Assembly (NCBI GenBank): GCA_044221445.1
Contig: JBGAPF010000012.1
Location: 1-64,000 of the forward strand
Length of the DNA: 64,000 nucleotides
From: JBDHTS01 sp044221445
GTDB lineage: Bacteria; Pseudomonadota; Alphaproteobacteria; Micavibrionales; Micavibrionaceae
Direction of reading: 5' to 3'
In this document: positions 27,221 through 36,364 of the stretch, piece after piece
Layout of the letters: each line of letters starts with the position of its first letter
Numbering within the stretch: position 1 is the first letter of the stretch
The notes under the pieces: generated by a model
Database searches by the model: none
What the model was told of the DNA's origin: nothing
The model's input: the letters and a program-made list of their open reading frames with translations, nothing else
Program-made: the position numbers and the translations under genes

Positions 27221-28615
27221 TCACATATGCACGGGCCGCCCGTGCACGGCCAGCGCCGCTTCCTTGACTGCTTCTTCCAGCGTCGGGTGGGCGTGGCAGG
27301 TGCGGGCAATGTCTTCTGAAGACGCGCCGAATTCCATGGCCAGCACGGCCTCGGCGATCAGCGTCCCCGCCTCCGGCCCGACGATGTGCACGCCCAGCAC
27401 GCGATCCGTGTGCGCGTCGGCCAGGATCTTCACGAATCCGTCCGTCATGCCCATCGCGCGGGCGCGGCCGTTGGCGGTGAAGGGGAACTTGCCCGCCTTA
27501 TACTGCACGCCTGAGTCTTTCAGCTGTTCTTCCGTCTTGCCCACCGCGGCGACTTCAGGCGACGTATAGACCACGCCCGGAATGTAATCGTAATCGATAT
27601 GGCCCGATTGCCCGGCCAGCATCTCGGCCAGGATCATACCCTCGTCCTCGGCCTTGTGCGCCAGCATCGGCCCGGCGATCACGTCGCCGATGGCATAGAC
27701 GCCCTTCACGTTCGTCTGGAAATGATGATCCACCTTGACGCGCCCGCGCTCGTCCGTCGCCACGCCCGCCTTGTCGAGGCCGAGACTGCCCGTATAGGCC
27801 TTGCGCCCCACGGCCACCAGCACGATATCGGCGTCAAGCATTTCGTCGGCGCCGCCCGCCGCAGGCTGCAGCTTCAGCTGTACGCCGGATTTTCCGGCCT
27901 TCGCTTCCGAGACCTTGGTGCCGAGCTTGAACTCCATGCCCTGTTTTTTCAGGATTTTCAACATCGACGCGGAGAGTTCCAGATCCATGCCCGGCAGGAT
28001 GCGGTCGAGATATTCCACCACCGTCACCTTCGCGCCGAGGCGGCCCCACACCGCGCCCATTTCCAGGCCGATTACCCCGCCGCCGATGACGACCAGGTTT
28101 TTCGGCACCGACTCCAGCGTCAGCGCGCCGGTCGAGGACACGATGCGTTTCTCGTCGATGGCGATCCCCGGCAGGCCGGCCACATCCGACCCCGTGGCGA
28201 TGACGATATGCTTGGCCGCATAATCCTGCCCGCCGACATTGACCTTTCCGGCGGCGGGAATGGAGGCCTCGCCTTTCAGCCAGTCGATCTTGTTTTTCTT
28301 GAACAGGAACTCAATGCCCTTGGTGTTCGCCTCGACCACCGAATCCTTGAACTTCATCATGGTCTTCAGGTCCAGCTTCGGCGTGCCGACGTTGATTCCC
28401 ATCGACGCGAACTGGTGACCCGCCTGCTCGAACTTCTCCGAGGCGCTCAGCAGCGCCTTCGATGGGATGCAGCCGACGTTCAGGCACGTCCCACCCAGCG
28501 TCCCGCGTTTTTCCACGCAGGCGGTCTTCAGCCCCAGCTGCGCGCAACGTATGGCGCACACATACCCGCCGGGGCCGGCGCCGATCACGATGACGTCATA
28601 GGATTGTTCAGGCAT
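27221..28615 (-). CDS. lpd: Dihydrolipoyl dehydrogenase (E3)
   Basis: A 464-residue FAD/NAD disulfide oxidoreductase. It has an FAD-binding GAGPGG at residues 12-17, redox-active Cys44 and Cys49 in GTCLNVGCIPSK, an NAD-binding GGGVIGLEMG, and the C-terminal HAHPTLEE with the catalytic His-Glu. It reoxidises dihydrolipoamide of 2-oxoglutarate and possibly pyruvate dehydrogenase complexes. It belongs with sucA-sucB but is separated from sucB here by guaC and an accessory block. Confidence 0.96.
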   Translation of the reverse strand: MPEQSYDVIVIGAGPGGYVCAIRCAQLGLKTACVEKRGTLGGTCLNVGCIPSKALLSASEKFEQAGHQFASMGINVGTPKLDLKTMMKFKDSVVEANTKGIEFLFKKNKIDWLKGEASIPAAGKVNVGGQDYAAKHIVIATGSDVAGLPGIAIDEKRIVSSTGALTLESVPKNLVVIGGGVIGLEMGAVWGRLGAKVTVVEYLDRILPGMDLELSASMLKILKKQGMEFKLGTKVSEAKAGKSGVQLKLQPAAGGADEMLDADIVLVAVGRKAYTGSLGLDKAGVATDERGRVKVDHHFQTNVKGVYAIGDVIAGPMLAHKAEDEGMILAEMLAGQSGHIDYDYIPGVVYTSPEVAAVGKTEEQLKDSGVQYKAGKFPFTANGRARAMGMTDGFVKILADAHTDRVLGVHIVGPEAGTLIAEAVLAMEFGASSEDIARTCHAHPTLEEAVKEAALAVHGRPVHM

Positions 28616-28717
28616 GGCTCGTCACTTTCTGTAACAGGGGGAACGCCCAGCGCATTCCTGTACGAAAGCTAGAAGAAAGCGCCGGATTCGACAAGGCCGA
28701 TTATGCGGCCTTGCATC

Positions 28718-29752
28718 CTATTTAATCGCATGGACCTGAACGAAGACGGCGTTTTCATGCAATTCGGGCAATGTAGGCGCACCGACATACGTGCAGGTCG
28801 AACGCAACGCCCCCATGACACCCTGCATTGTCGTTTCAACGGGTCCCTTGTAGGGGCGCCGTGTAACGTTGCCCTCGCTGGCCTTATACGACGCCATGCC
28901 GCCGGCGTGCTGCTCCATCGCCCTCTGGCTGCTCATACCGTAAAATTCAACATATCTTTGTCCGGTCGCAGGGTCAGTCTGGATTTCGGTTTCTCCTTCG
29001 TCATGCCCCGCAAACATCGTCCCAAGCATGACGAAACCGGCACCCGCCGCAAAGGCCTTGGCAATATCGCCCGTCGTCTTGCAGCCGCCGTCGGCACAGA
29101 TGATTCCGCCTTCTCGAGTCGCCGCCTCGGCGCAATCGACCACGGCGGCGAATTGCGGCCTGCCGATACCGGTGACATTTCGCGTTTCGCACCCGGCGCC
29201 GGGGCCAATGCCGATTTTAGCAATATCCGCCCCGACACGGATAAGAGTTCTGGTCAATTCCGGCGTGGCGACATTGCCAGCCATGATGACAGCCTTTGGC
29301 AGCTTTTCTCTTACCTGCGCGACGCAATCGGCGAAAGTCTGCAGCCCGCCATGGGGAACGTCCATGCATATACGCAGAGGGCTGCGGTTGTTCCTCAACC
29401 TGACGAAAGCCTCGAACTTTTCGACGTCATCGGGCCTGATGCCCATCGTATACCAGGCCGAACCGGCAGCAGGCGTTTTGAAAAAACGGGTCAGTTCGCC
29501 GAGAGCATAATGCTTGCGAAGCGCGACCGTCGCACCGTGGCCTGCTTTATGAAAAGCGTTGGCCATATCCATGGTTCCGACACCGTCCATATTGGCGACG
29601 ATGATAGGAAACCCATGATATTTTCCACCCCATTTGAACGTATGCGGGAAATTCAGGTCGACATCGGCACGGCTGCTTAACGGAGTCAGCCTATCTGCAG
29701 GCTTGATCAATACATCGTCGTAGCCCAGTTCCGTTTGTTCTTCTATCCGCAT
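28718..29752 (-). CDS. guaC: GMP reductase
   Basis: A 344-residue TIM-barrel enzyme converting GMP to IMP with NADPH. The catalytic loop GIGPGAGCETRNVTG holds Cys188, close to Cys186 of E. coli GuaC. The length, the lack of CBS domains and the C-terminal RRPYKGPVETTMQGVMG separate it from IMP dehydrogenase (about 490 residues). The loop GAGC replaces the more usual GSVC. It lies divergent from two deaminase-fold genes, suggesting a purine or pyrimidine salvage theme. Confidence 0.88.
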   Translation of the reverse strand: MRIEEQTELGYDDVLIKPADRLTPLSSRADVDLNFPHTFKWGGKYHGFPIIVANMDGVGTMDMANAFHKAGHGATVALRKHYALGELTRFFKTPAAGSAWYTMGIRPDDVEKFEAFVRLRNNRSPLRICMDVPHGGLQTFADCVAQVREKLPKAVIMAGNVATPELTRTLIRVGADIAKIGIGPGAGCETRNVTGIGRPQFAAVVDCAEAATREGGIICADGGCKTTGDIAKAFAAGAGFVMLGTMFAGHDEGETEIQTDPATGQRYVEFYGMSSQRAMEQHAGGMASYKASEGNVTRRPYKGPVETTMQGVMGALRSTCTYVGAPTLPELHENAVFVQVHAIK

Positions 29753-29893
29753 GGTTTCAATCTTGAAATAATGAGAGCAAACATTGGTTTAAATTATTTT
29801 ACGATATGCTTTCAAGCTTTTTCGTAATAATTTATAGTATTGGCAAAGCGTTATATGATAAGAAAATCTTGTTACAGGAACAAGAACAGCCAG

Positions 29894-30886
29894 ATGCCCT
29901 TCTCCCCGTTTGAAGCCATGCAAAAAGCCGTGGAGGCCGCTCAGGGCAGCGACCATCCCGTCAATAAAATCGGAGCGGCGCTGGCTGGCCACGATATCCA
30001 GGGCCAGCCCTATCTGATCGCCCGCGCCAATCATACACCTGCACCGATCAGCGCCGCGCTGGGGCCATCCGTCCGTATCGGCGATACCAGCAATACGGTT
30101 CATGCCGAAACCGCCGTCATCCTTGCTGCGCCGATCACCAGCGGCGCCGACCTTTATGTCACCGATCCGCTCTGCCCTAACTGCGCCATGCTGGCGGCCG
30201 AAAGCGGCGTTACCAGCGTTTCGATCGACAGCGATGGTTTTCAGGGCGAATGGGCCAGCCGGCGCAGGGAAGATTTCAATAACCTGTCGCTTCCGGTTTT
30301 CCGCCAGGCAGGCATCAGGGTCTACAGCATCGATAGGCTTCAGGGCTCGTTGACTCCTGTCATTGAAGGGGCCCTCCGCCCGCAGGCGCTCGAAGATTTC
30401 CCTGTCGCCATCGAACCGCTCGGGACGCGCACCGACCATGAGGCGTTGCATATGCTGGTGGCACGAACCAGCGGAAAGAAATCGTCTTTTGCGGTGGCTA
30501 TCGCCCATGACGCCTCGGGCGAACGCTTCGGCATGGTCGCCACGGCCCAGCCGTCGATGGCCTATGTCTTTAACAGCGCGACGGGGATCGTCACGCCTTC
30601 ACAGAGCCGGTATTCCCTAACCCTCAACCCGCTCGACCGTTTGCTGATGAACGCGGGACGATACGGGCTCACGATCAGGGACGGACTCCTTTATACGTCG
30701 CAGATCCCCACTGCGCGGGAACAGGTTCATATCCTCGGCGCGGGACTGCAGACTCTGGCCATCGGCCAGACGCATACCGTCGCTGACGCGGGACGCCTGG
30801 ATGCCTGGCGCCTTCTCACGTCCGCCGGAATTCTACAGACTTGTGCGCCGGACGGCGGAAAGCTTTTGCCGTCCTTCGCCAGATGA
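29894..30886 (+). CDS. Deaminase-fold protein with degenerate second domain, copy 1
   Basis: A 330-residue protein. The N-terminal half has the zinc site of the cytidine/deoxycytidylate deaminase superfamily: His70 and Glu72 in VHAETAV, Cys94 and Cys97 in DPLCPNC. The C-terminal half (about 180-330) repeats the fold outline with zinc residues replaced: PLDRLLMNAGR where HAE would be and IPTAREQVHILGAG where PCxxC would be. E. coli Cdd has a similar active-plus-broken layout, though its sequence differs. The start at 29894 aligns with the downstream paralogue; ATG 29855 and TTG 29840 are in frame. The substrate is unknown; a free nucleoside or nucleotide is plausible. Confidence 0.72.
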   Translation: MPFSPFEAMQKAVEAAQGSDHPVNKIGAALAGHDIQGQPYLIARANHTPAPISAALGPSVRIGDTSNTVHAETAVILAAPITSGADLYVTDPLCPNCAMLAAESGVTSVSIDSDGFQGEWASRRREDFNNLSLPVFRQAGIRVYSIDRLQGSLTPVIEGALRPQALEDFPVAIEPLGTRTDHEALHMLVARTSGKKSSFAVAIAHDASGERFGMVATAQPSMAYVFNSATGIVTPSQSRYSLTLNPLDRLLMNAGRYGLTIRDGLLYTSQIPTAREQVHILGAGLQTLAIGQTHTVADAGRLDAWRLLTSAGILQTCAPDGGKLLPSFAR

Positions 30887-30953
30887 CCGTTTGGCCCGGC
30901 CCGGCTTTCATGTTTATATAAAGCGGTTTTAATCTGTCGATTGGAAAGCCTCG

Positions 30954-31937
30954 ATGACAGGCAGCCTTTCCCCCTTTGCCCTGATGCAGCAGGCCGTCGA
31001 TATTGTGAACGGCAGCCCCCATCCCGTGAACAAGATCGCGGCGGCTCTGTCAGGCACAGGCCCTGACGGCCTGCCCTACAGCGTCGCCATGACGAATTAC
31101 TGGCCGGACCGGATCCATACCTGTTTCGGGGCGGAAACCAGGATCGGCAACGCCAGCGGCACCATTCACGCCGAAACAGCCTGCATCCTGACCGCGCCGA
31201 AGACCGACGGCGCGTCCCTGTTCGTGACCGACCCCTTCTGCCCCAACTGCGCGAAGAACATGGCCGAGGCCGGGATCAGGACGATCACTATCGACCATAA
31301 AGGCTTCGCCAAGGATTTCGCGACAAGAAGAAATAACGAATTCCTGTCGATGTCCCTGCGCATCGCGGCGAAGGCAGGCATCGCCGTCTATGAGATCAAC
31401 CGGAAGGAGGAGACGCTGTCCCCGATCCAGATCGTCCCCGAAGGCTACGCGCCGCGCGAGGAACGGCCCGTGAAAGTGGAAACGATAGAGACCGGCCTCG
31501 AAGGGCCGAGTCTCGCCGAGATCGTCCGGCGTCAATCCCATTCCAAAAGACGCTTTGCCGCCGCCATCGCCCGCGCGGAAAACGGCTCCGCCTTCGGCCT
31601 TACCGCTTTTTCCCATCCCGCTATCGGTTTTTCCTACGAAGCGGACAAAGAAGAACTGGGCCAGGCCAGGGGCAAATATTCTTTCATGCTGGAACCCGTC
31701 AACCGCCTGCTCATGAACGCGGCGCGGCGGGGTTTGAAACTGTTGGACGGCCTGGTCTACAGCAGCCAGGTCCCGACCGCGCGCGAGATGGTGAATCTGG
31801 TCGGGGCCGGCATGACGACGTTCCATCTGGGCGACGCCGAAAAAGCCCGGGATCCGGGATCTATAGACGCCCTGAAAATGCTGTCGGATTCAAAAGTGCT
31901 GACGTATTCGCCTCTCCCGGAAAGAAAACCGACGTGA
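30954..31937 (+). CDS. Deaminase-fold protein with degenerate second domain, copy 2
   Basis: A 327-residue paralogue of the preceding gene, 67 bases downstream with GGAAAG before the ATG. Zinc residues are His72 and Glu74 (IHAETAC) and Cys96 and Cys99 (DPFCPNC). The second half again lacks zinc residues but keeps PVNRLLMNAARRG and VPTAREMVNLVGAG, and these are the segments most alike between the two copies. Conservation of the broken domain suggests a structural or regulatory role. Adjacent to guaC; the true substrate is open. Confidence 0.75.
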   Translation: MTGSLSPFALMQQAVDIVNGSPHPVNKIAAALSGTGPDGLPYSVAMTNYWPDRIHTCFGAETRIGNASGTIHAETACILTAPKTDGASLFVTDPFCPNCAKNMAEAGIRTITIDHKGFAKDFATRRNNEFLSMSLRIAAKAGIAVYEINRKEETLSPIQIVPEGYAPREERPVKVETIETGLEGPSLAEIVRRQSHSKRRFAAAIARAENGSAFGLTAFSHPAIGFSYEADKEELGQARGKYSFMLEPVNRLLMNAARRGLKLLDGLVYSSQVPTAREMVNLVGAGMTTFHLGDAEKARDPGSIDALKMLSDSKVLTYSPLPERKPT

Positions 31938-31993
31938 TGGAAAGATCGAAGCGCTGACATTGTCCCGAAGCAGAACATTAAAAATAAAATTAC

Positions 31994-32022
31994 TTGCCAA
32001 ATATTTTTACATAACATAAATA
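31994..32022 (+). promoter_or_regulatory. Putative promoter of the HExxH gene
   Basis: TTGCCA at 31994-31999 and TAAATA at 32017-32022 are 17 bases apart in a very AT-rich gap, about 30 bases before an AAGGGA ribosome-binding site and the ATG at 32056. Because the whole gap is AT-rich, a chance match is possible. Confidence 0.35.
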
Positions 32023-32055
32023 AACTTTATCGGATTTTATACAAGGGACACCGCT

Positions 32056-32847
32056 ATGCTGACCGCAGAATATCGCTCGGTTCTAATGGACTATGTAATA
32101 CCCGATTTCCCGGCGCTGGCCGGTGCCGTCGCGTTCCGTACATTCGATCCCCCATTTGTGGATTGGAATAACTCTTCGGATTATAAAATCATCCACGAAT
32201 ATGGCGATCGGGTTGAAAAGGACTGTCGAGAGCAGCTTGATCTCACCGACGGAACGCGAAGTTATCATCTGGATAATCTCTTTCACAGCGGCCTGATTTT
32301 CTCAGGAGCTGTCGCCAAGCTGACGTTTTTGCAGGGCGCTCTAAGCTTTTCGCCTTCAGCCTGTGTTATTTTTTCCCCCAGCGCCGATGGCGGCATGGGA
32401 TTGTTCGAACCGGCACCCATGATTGCCTCTGACGCCTTTTATATCACGCAATGGTATTCCGGCACGCCTGCGGATAAAAAGCTGGGCTGTTTAAACGGCC
32501 GGTCCACTACCATCGAAGAAACGGCGACGAGTCATGCCATTCTTGATTACGTTGCAGGCGCGCATGAACTGGCCCATATCCTTTTGAACCGGGAAGGTAA
32601 CAAGGGAAAACATAGCGAAACGGTTTGCGACATCTTCAGTTTTGCCGCGGCAGAAGCTGAATTCGGACAGGCGTCGGAGAGGATACTGGTATCGATCGCC
32701 GAGCAAAGAGCTTTAAACGCTAAAGTAGACCCCGAGCATTTAACGGCACACGGCCTTTACGCCTATTTGAATGACGATACCCGGCGGAACGCGACCTCTG
32801 GCGAAGCGCTATGGCTTGCAAAAGAAATAGCCTGCGCCATGCCCTGA
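32056..32847 (+). CDS. Putative zinc metalloprotease-like protein, unknown family
   Basis: A 263-residue soluble protein. It carries HELAH at residues 170-174 within YVAGAHELAHILLN, the gluzincin-type HExxH motif. Shortly after comes KHSETVCDIFSF, whose Glu or Asp could be a third ligand. No signal peptide. A central hydrophobic stretch (LSFSPSACVIFSPSADGG) is more likely buried strands than a membrane helix. The promoter region is AT-rich and the gene converges on sucB with 2 bases between stops. No family beyond the motif is recognised. Confidence 0.65.
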   Translation: MLTAEYRSVLMDYVIPDFPALAGAVAFRTFDPPFVDWNNSSDYKIIHEYGDRVEKDCREQLDLTDGTRSYHLDNLFHSGLIFSGAVAKLTFLQGALSFSPSACVIFSPSADGGMGLFEPAPMIASDAFYITQWYSGTPADKKLGCLNGRSTTIEETATSHAILDYVAGAHELAHILLNREGNKGKHSETVCDIFSFAAAEAEFGQASERILVSIAEQRALNAKVDPEHLTAHGLYAYLNDDTRRNATSGEALWLAKEIACAMP

Positions 32848-32849
32848 GA

Positions 32850-34091
32850 TCAGATATCCAGCAGCAGTCTCTGCGGGTCCTCGATCGCTTCCTTCACGCG
32901 CACCACGAAGCCGACCGCCTCGCGCCCGTCGATGATGCGGTGGTCGTAGGACATGGCGATGTACATCATCGGCCGCGCCTCGATCTTGCCGTCCTTCATC
33001 ACCATCGGGCGCTGCTGGATCTTGTGCATGCCGAGGATGCCGGATTGCGGGGTGTTGAGGATCGGGGTGGACATCAGCGAGCCGAACACGCCGCCATTGG
33101 TGATGGTGAACGTGCCGCCCTGCAAATCCTGCAGGCCAAGCTTGCCGTCGCGGGCCTTCCCGCCCAGCTCCATGATCTCCTTCTCGATCGCCGCCATCGA
33201 TTTGTTCTCGCAGTCGCGCACCACGGGCACGATCAGGCCTTGGGGCGTGGAGACGGCGACACCGATATCGTAGAAATTCTTGTAGATGATCTCGTCGCCC
33301 GCGATCTCGGCGTTCACCGCCGGGAATTCTTTCAGCGCCTGGACGGCGGCGCGGACGAAGAACGACATGAAGCCCAGCTTCACGCCGTGCTTCTTCTCGA
33401 AATTGTCCTTATACGCGTTGCGCAGCTCCATCACCGCGCCCATATCCACCTCGTTGAAGGTGGTAAGCATGGCGGCAGTGTTCTGCGCCTCTTTGAGGCG
33501 CCGGGCAATGCTCTGGCGCAGGCGGGTCATCTTCACCCGTTCTTCGCGCGGTCCGGTCTCGCGCGGTGCGCTTTTCACCGGCGGCACGGCTTCATGCGCG
33601 GGCGTTTCCGCCGCCTTGCCGCCCTGGTTATCGAGGAAATTGACCACGTCTTCCTTGGTCAGCCGCCCGCCCTTGCCGCTGGCAGCGATGGCGTCGGGTT
33701 TCAGGTTATGGTCGTCCACCATCTTGCGCACGGCGGGGGCCAGCTTCTGGTCGTCCGGAGGCGCGACTTTCGCGGCCCCGCTGGCGATAGCGGCCTTCGG
33801 CGGCTCTTTTTTGGCTTCCTGCGGCGCGGGCTGGGATTTGGTGTCGTTCGAGGCCTTGCCCTCGCCGATCTCGCCGAGGATCGCCCCGACGCTGACCGTG
33901 CCGCCCGAAGGGATCGTAATACGGGAAATGACGCCCGCGGACGGCGCGTTGACTTCCAGCGTCACCTTGTCAGTCTCCAGCTCGACCACCGGCTCGTCGG
34001 CCTTCACCGAATCGCCTTCTTTTTTCAGCCATTTGGCGACGGTCGCCTCGGTAACGGATTCGCCAAGCGCGGGGACTTTGATCTGGGCCAT
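32850..34091 (-). CDS. sucB: 2-oxoglutarate dehydrogenase E2 (dihydrolipoyl succinyltransferase)
   Basis: A 413-residue E2 subunit. The N-terminal lipoyl domain carries Lys42 in ETDKVTLEV. An Ala/Pro/Lys-rich linker leads to the E3-binding domain (APAVRKMVDDHNL), then the catalytic domain ends with SYDHRIIDGREA (HxxxDG). It transfers succinyl from lipoate to CoA. DKVTLE and the succinyltransferase core distinguish it from pyruvate E2. It is normally contiguous with sucA; about 4.1 kb of accessory genes separate them here. Confidence 0.96.
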   Translation of the reverse strand: MAQIKVPALGESVTEATVAKWLKKEGDSVKADEPVVELETDKVTLEVNAPSAGVISRITIPSGGTVSVGAILGEIGEGKASNDTKSQPAPQEAKKEPPKAAIASGAAKVAPPDDQKLAPAVRKMVDDHNLKPDAIAASGKGGRLTKEDVVNFLDNQGGKAAETPAHEAVPPVKSAPRETGPREERVKMTRLRQSIARRLKEAQNTAAMLTTFNEVDMGAVMELRNAYKDNFEKKHGVKLGFMSFFVRAAVQALKEFPAVNAEIAGDEIIYKNFYDIGVAVSTPQGLIVPVVRDCENKSMAAIEKEIMELGGKARDGKLGLQDLQGGTFTITNGGVFGSLMSTPILNTPQSGILGMHKIQQRPMVMKDGKIEARPMMYIAMSYDHRIIDGREAVGFVVRVKEAIEDPQRLLLDI

Positions 34092-34248
34092 AATGGAACG
34101 TCCTGATAGGGGTGCAAAAACCTGCCTTAATATGGCCCACCCCTGAAAGCGTGTAAAGGCCGCAGGTCTTTCATTTTATTCTTATGACTCCTCAAATTTG
34201 CGGCAAAACATGGATATATGTATTATGCCAAAAAGAGGAGATAAAATT

Positions 34249-34788
34249 ATGACTGATTACGCGCAATATTTTCGTACGGCGGCAAGAGAAAAGCCTAAGT
34301 CCGTTGCGGGCGAAATGGAAAAATATTTAACAGCTTTTTGTGAAAGCGATCCGGATGTTACCGTCCGAAGGTTGTCCAATGATGAAAGCCGGGGCGCCCC
34401 CTCATGGGACGTGACTGTTTGGAAAGATGAAATGCCTATGGGTATTTTGCGCTTTGCCCTCAACGATCATGACGGTGACGGCAAAACGGATTTAGGCTTT
34501 ATTGTCTTTGATGACGAATTATCATCTCCATGGTCCGCGCTTACGCCCCGTACCATCGGCGCCAAGGTTGCGGCAGTGGGCGAGGAATTTTTACAGGGAT
34601 GGCAGAAGATTCCCAAAAAACCAGGAGGATTCTTCGTATCCGATGTTGCCTCTTTTGAAGAAGCGCACCCTGAAAAATTAGCCGGATTTCTGGTGCAGCT
34701 TGCCCAAATTTTACGTGTAACTCCGCCTGAAAGGCATTTTTTTACTCCTCACCGTCGGCCTGAAAACTCGCCACCTGCTCCACGCTAA
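34249..34788 (+). CDS. Hypothetical protein with an acidic DxDxDG loop
   Basis: A 179-residue soluble protein, lower in GC than its neighbours. AGAGGAGA before the ATG at 34249 decides the start over earlier in-frame codons at 34198 and 34225. The segment NDHDGDGKTDLGF resembles a calcium-binding DxDxDG loop, next to a strand-rich region (APSWDVTVWKDEMPMG). No signal peptide. Unknown family. Confidence 0.62.
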   Translation: MTDYAQYFRTAAREKPKSVAGEMEKYLTAFCESDPDVTVRRLSNDESRGAPSWDVTVWKDEMPMGILRFALNDHDGDGKTDLGFIVFDDELSSPWSALTPRTIGAKVAAVGEEFLQGWQKIPKKPGGFFVSDVASFEEAHPEKLAGFLVQLAQILRVTPPERHFFTPHRRPENSPPAPR

Positions 34789-34816
34789 GTGAAGCAGCTG
34801 ACTTGGGTTAAATAGT

Positions 34817-35860
34817 TTAAAAAGCCCAGCCGATTCCGGCCGTGACCTTGTACGCCGTGTCGGCATGGCCGTCGTTCATGTTGCTGACGACCGGCACGCC
34901 CACGGAGACGTAGGTTGACCAGGTTTCACCGGGCGCGTACCGGATTCCGGGCGACAGGAATATCTCATGCCCGCCGCTGTCCTCGTCCTTTTCGCCGTCT
35001 TCCCGGTCATGGCCGCGCCATTCGCCGTTCAGTTCCAGAACCAGGTCGACGCCGCCATGCGTATGCGGCACGGATTCGTCCTGGTGTTCATGCGCCGCGC
35101 CGCCCAGGCGGTGCGAGACTGCCACGCCGTATTTCAGCGTATCGCCCAGCTCCGTCTCCCGGCTGCCTTTGGTCACGAATGTATAGACGGCGCTGGCATC
35201 GACCGAAACAGGCCCGACCTTACGGCCCGCCGCGAATCCCAGCGACGGGTCCCAGGAGCCGGAGCCCGGCTGATGCTCGACTTCCAGTTTTTCCCCGTCA
35301 TGGCGCACATCCTCCTGCCCCGTCGGCATTTTCAGCCCGAACAGCAGCACGCCGTTAAGTCCCGCCGAGTCCTCTTTCAAAACGCTGTACGCGCCCAGCG
35401 CCGAGATATCGCCCAACCCGTCGGAATCGCCGAAGCGTTCCGCCGTATTGCTGACCGTGCCGCCATGGTGGCTGTGGTTGCCCGCCCGGATATCCTCGCG
35501 GTGGATGAACGGCAGGCTCAGGCCGAGGCTCAGATCGTCGGTAACGCCATAGGCCAGGCCGGCCTTGGTGGTCAGCACGTAATCGGCGTCATGGGCGTGC
35601 ACGTGATGCGCGGCCTTGTCGATCAGGTCGTCGTCGGAAAATCCTTCCGATTTGACGAAGCTGCTTGATATCCCAAGCGCGACCTTTCCCTTCGGCAGCG
35701 TCGCCGCCTGGACGGTTTCGATCGGCCCGGCGACGCCCGGCCCGAACCCGCCCGCGACGTGGTCCGCTTTCACGGGGGAAACGGTGGTGAGAGAAAACAC
35801 CGCGCAGAATGCAACGGCGACGCCCCGGCGCAAACCGGCGGCATGGATGGAAATGGACAT
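34817..35860 (-). CDS. His-rich outer-membrane beta-barrel, putative transporter
   Basis: A 347-residue protein. A signal peptide ends near residue 32 (SPVKADH), followed by alternating amphipathic strands and a terminal Trp-Ala-Phe, typical of outer-membrane barrels. Long loops are rich in His and acidic residues (HHVHAHDAD, NHSHHGG, GHDREDGEKDEDSGGH), which suggests metal binding. The overall look matches the MetA-pathway/transporter-like porin family often linked to metal uptake or efflux. AGAGGAGA supports the ATG. It is next to a DUF2946 gene, which strengthens the metal link; the metal is not identified. Confidence 0.7.
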   Translation of the reverse strand: MSISIHAAGLRRGVAVAFCAVFSLTTVSPVKADHVAGGFGPGVAGPIETVQAATLPKGKVALGISSSFVKSEGFSDDDLIDKAAHHVHAHDADYVLTTKAGLAYGVTDDLSLGLSLPFIHREDIRAGNHSHHGGTVSNTAERFGDSDGLGDISALGAYSVLKEDSAGLNGVLLFGLKMPTGQEDVRHDGEKLEVEHQPGSGSWDPSLGFAAGRKVGPVSVDASAVYTFVTKGSRETELGDTLKYGVAVSHRLGGAAHEHQDESVPHTHGGVDLVLELNGEWRGHDREDGEKDEDSGGHEIFLSPGIRYAPGETWSTYVSVGVPVVSNMNDGHADTAYKVTAGIGWAF

Positions 35861-35905
35861 GGAATATCTCCTCTAAGTCCTGTTTGAAAAATAACGATGG
35901 TTTTT

Positions 35906-36355
35906 TCAGGCAGGACGCGCGGGCGGCGCGCGGGAGCGATAGGAAGCCGTAATACGGCGCGGTTCGTCCGCTGTGACCGGCGGTTCCGGCCATGCAAAGA
36001 CAACGGCGATGCGCACTGGCAATGCAGGCGAGGACGGCACGATCCCCAGCGCCAGAAACTTCCGCACCTGGCACAGGGCGCAGTGGCCGGAAGACGCTTT
36101 ATGATCCCGATGGTCTTTTTCGGCGGGCGGCGCGAAATCGCCTTCCACCGCCACGCGCATCAGGCCGAACGCCGTGCAGATCTCGATCCCGCGCGCCTGG
36201 GTCGTGCCGGACAGCACCGGCGCGACCGCCGGCCCGAACGCCAGCATCAGCAGCGCGAGCAACACCAGCCAGCGGGACAGGAAAGGCAAGGACGTCAAAA
36301 AATCTCTCCGCTTCGTACCATGGCTATAAAAGCGGAAGCGGCCAGCGTCAAGCAT
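35906..36355 (-). CDS. DUF2946-type membrane-anchored protein
   Basis: About 149 residues. A single N-terminal hydrophobic helix (LVLLALLMLAFGPAVAP) is followed by a periplasmic part with HKASSGHCALCQ, the His/CxxC pattern of DUF2946 proteins, which commonly accompany TonB-dependent or metal transport genes. Start uncertain: ATG 36355 is given, but a TTG about 20 codons later sits behind AGCGGAGAG. It lies 45 bases upstream of the His-rich barrel on the same strand and is probably co-transcribed with it. Confidence 0.62.
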   Translation of the reverse strand: MLDAGRFRFYSHGTKRRDFLTSLPFLSRWLVLLALLMLAFGPAVAPVLSGTTQARGIEICTAFGLMRVAVEGDFAPPAEKDHRDHKASSGHCALCQVRKFLALGIVPSSPALPVRIAVVFAWPEPPVTADEPRRITASYRSRAPPARPA

Positions 36356-36364
36356 CAAAGGGGA

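Noticed and set aside
32811..34106. Long plus-strand frame opposite sucB
   Set aside because: It is a shadow of the sucB coding strand; low-complexity His/Arg-rich translation.
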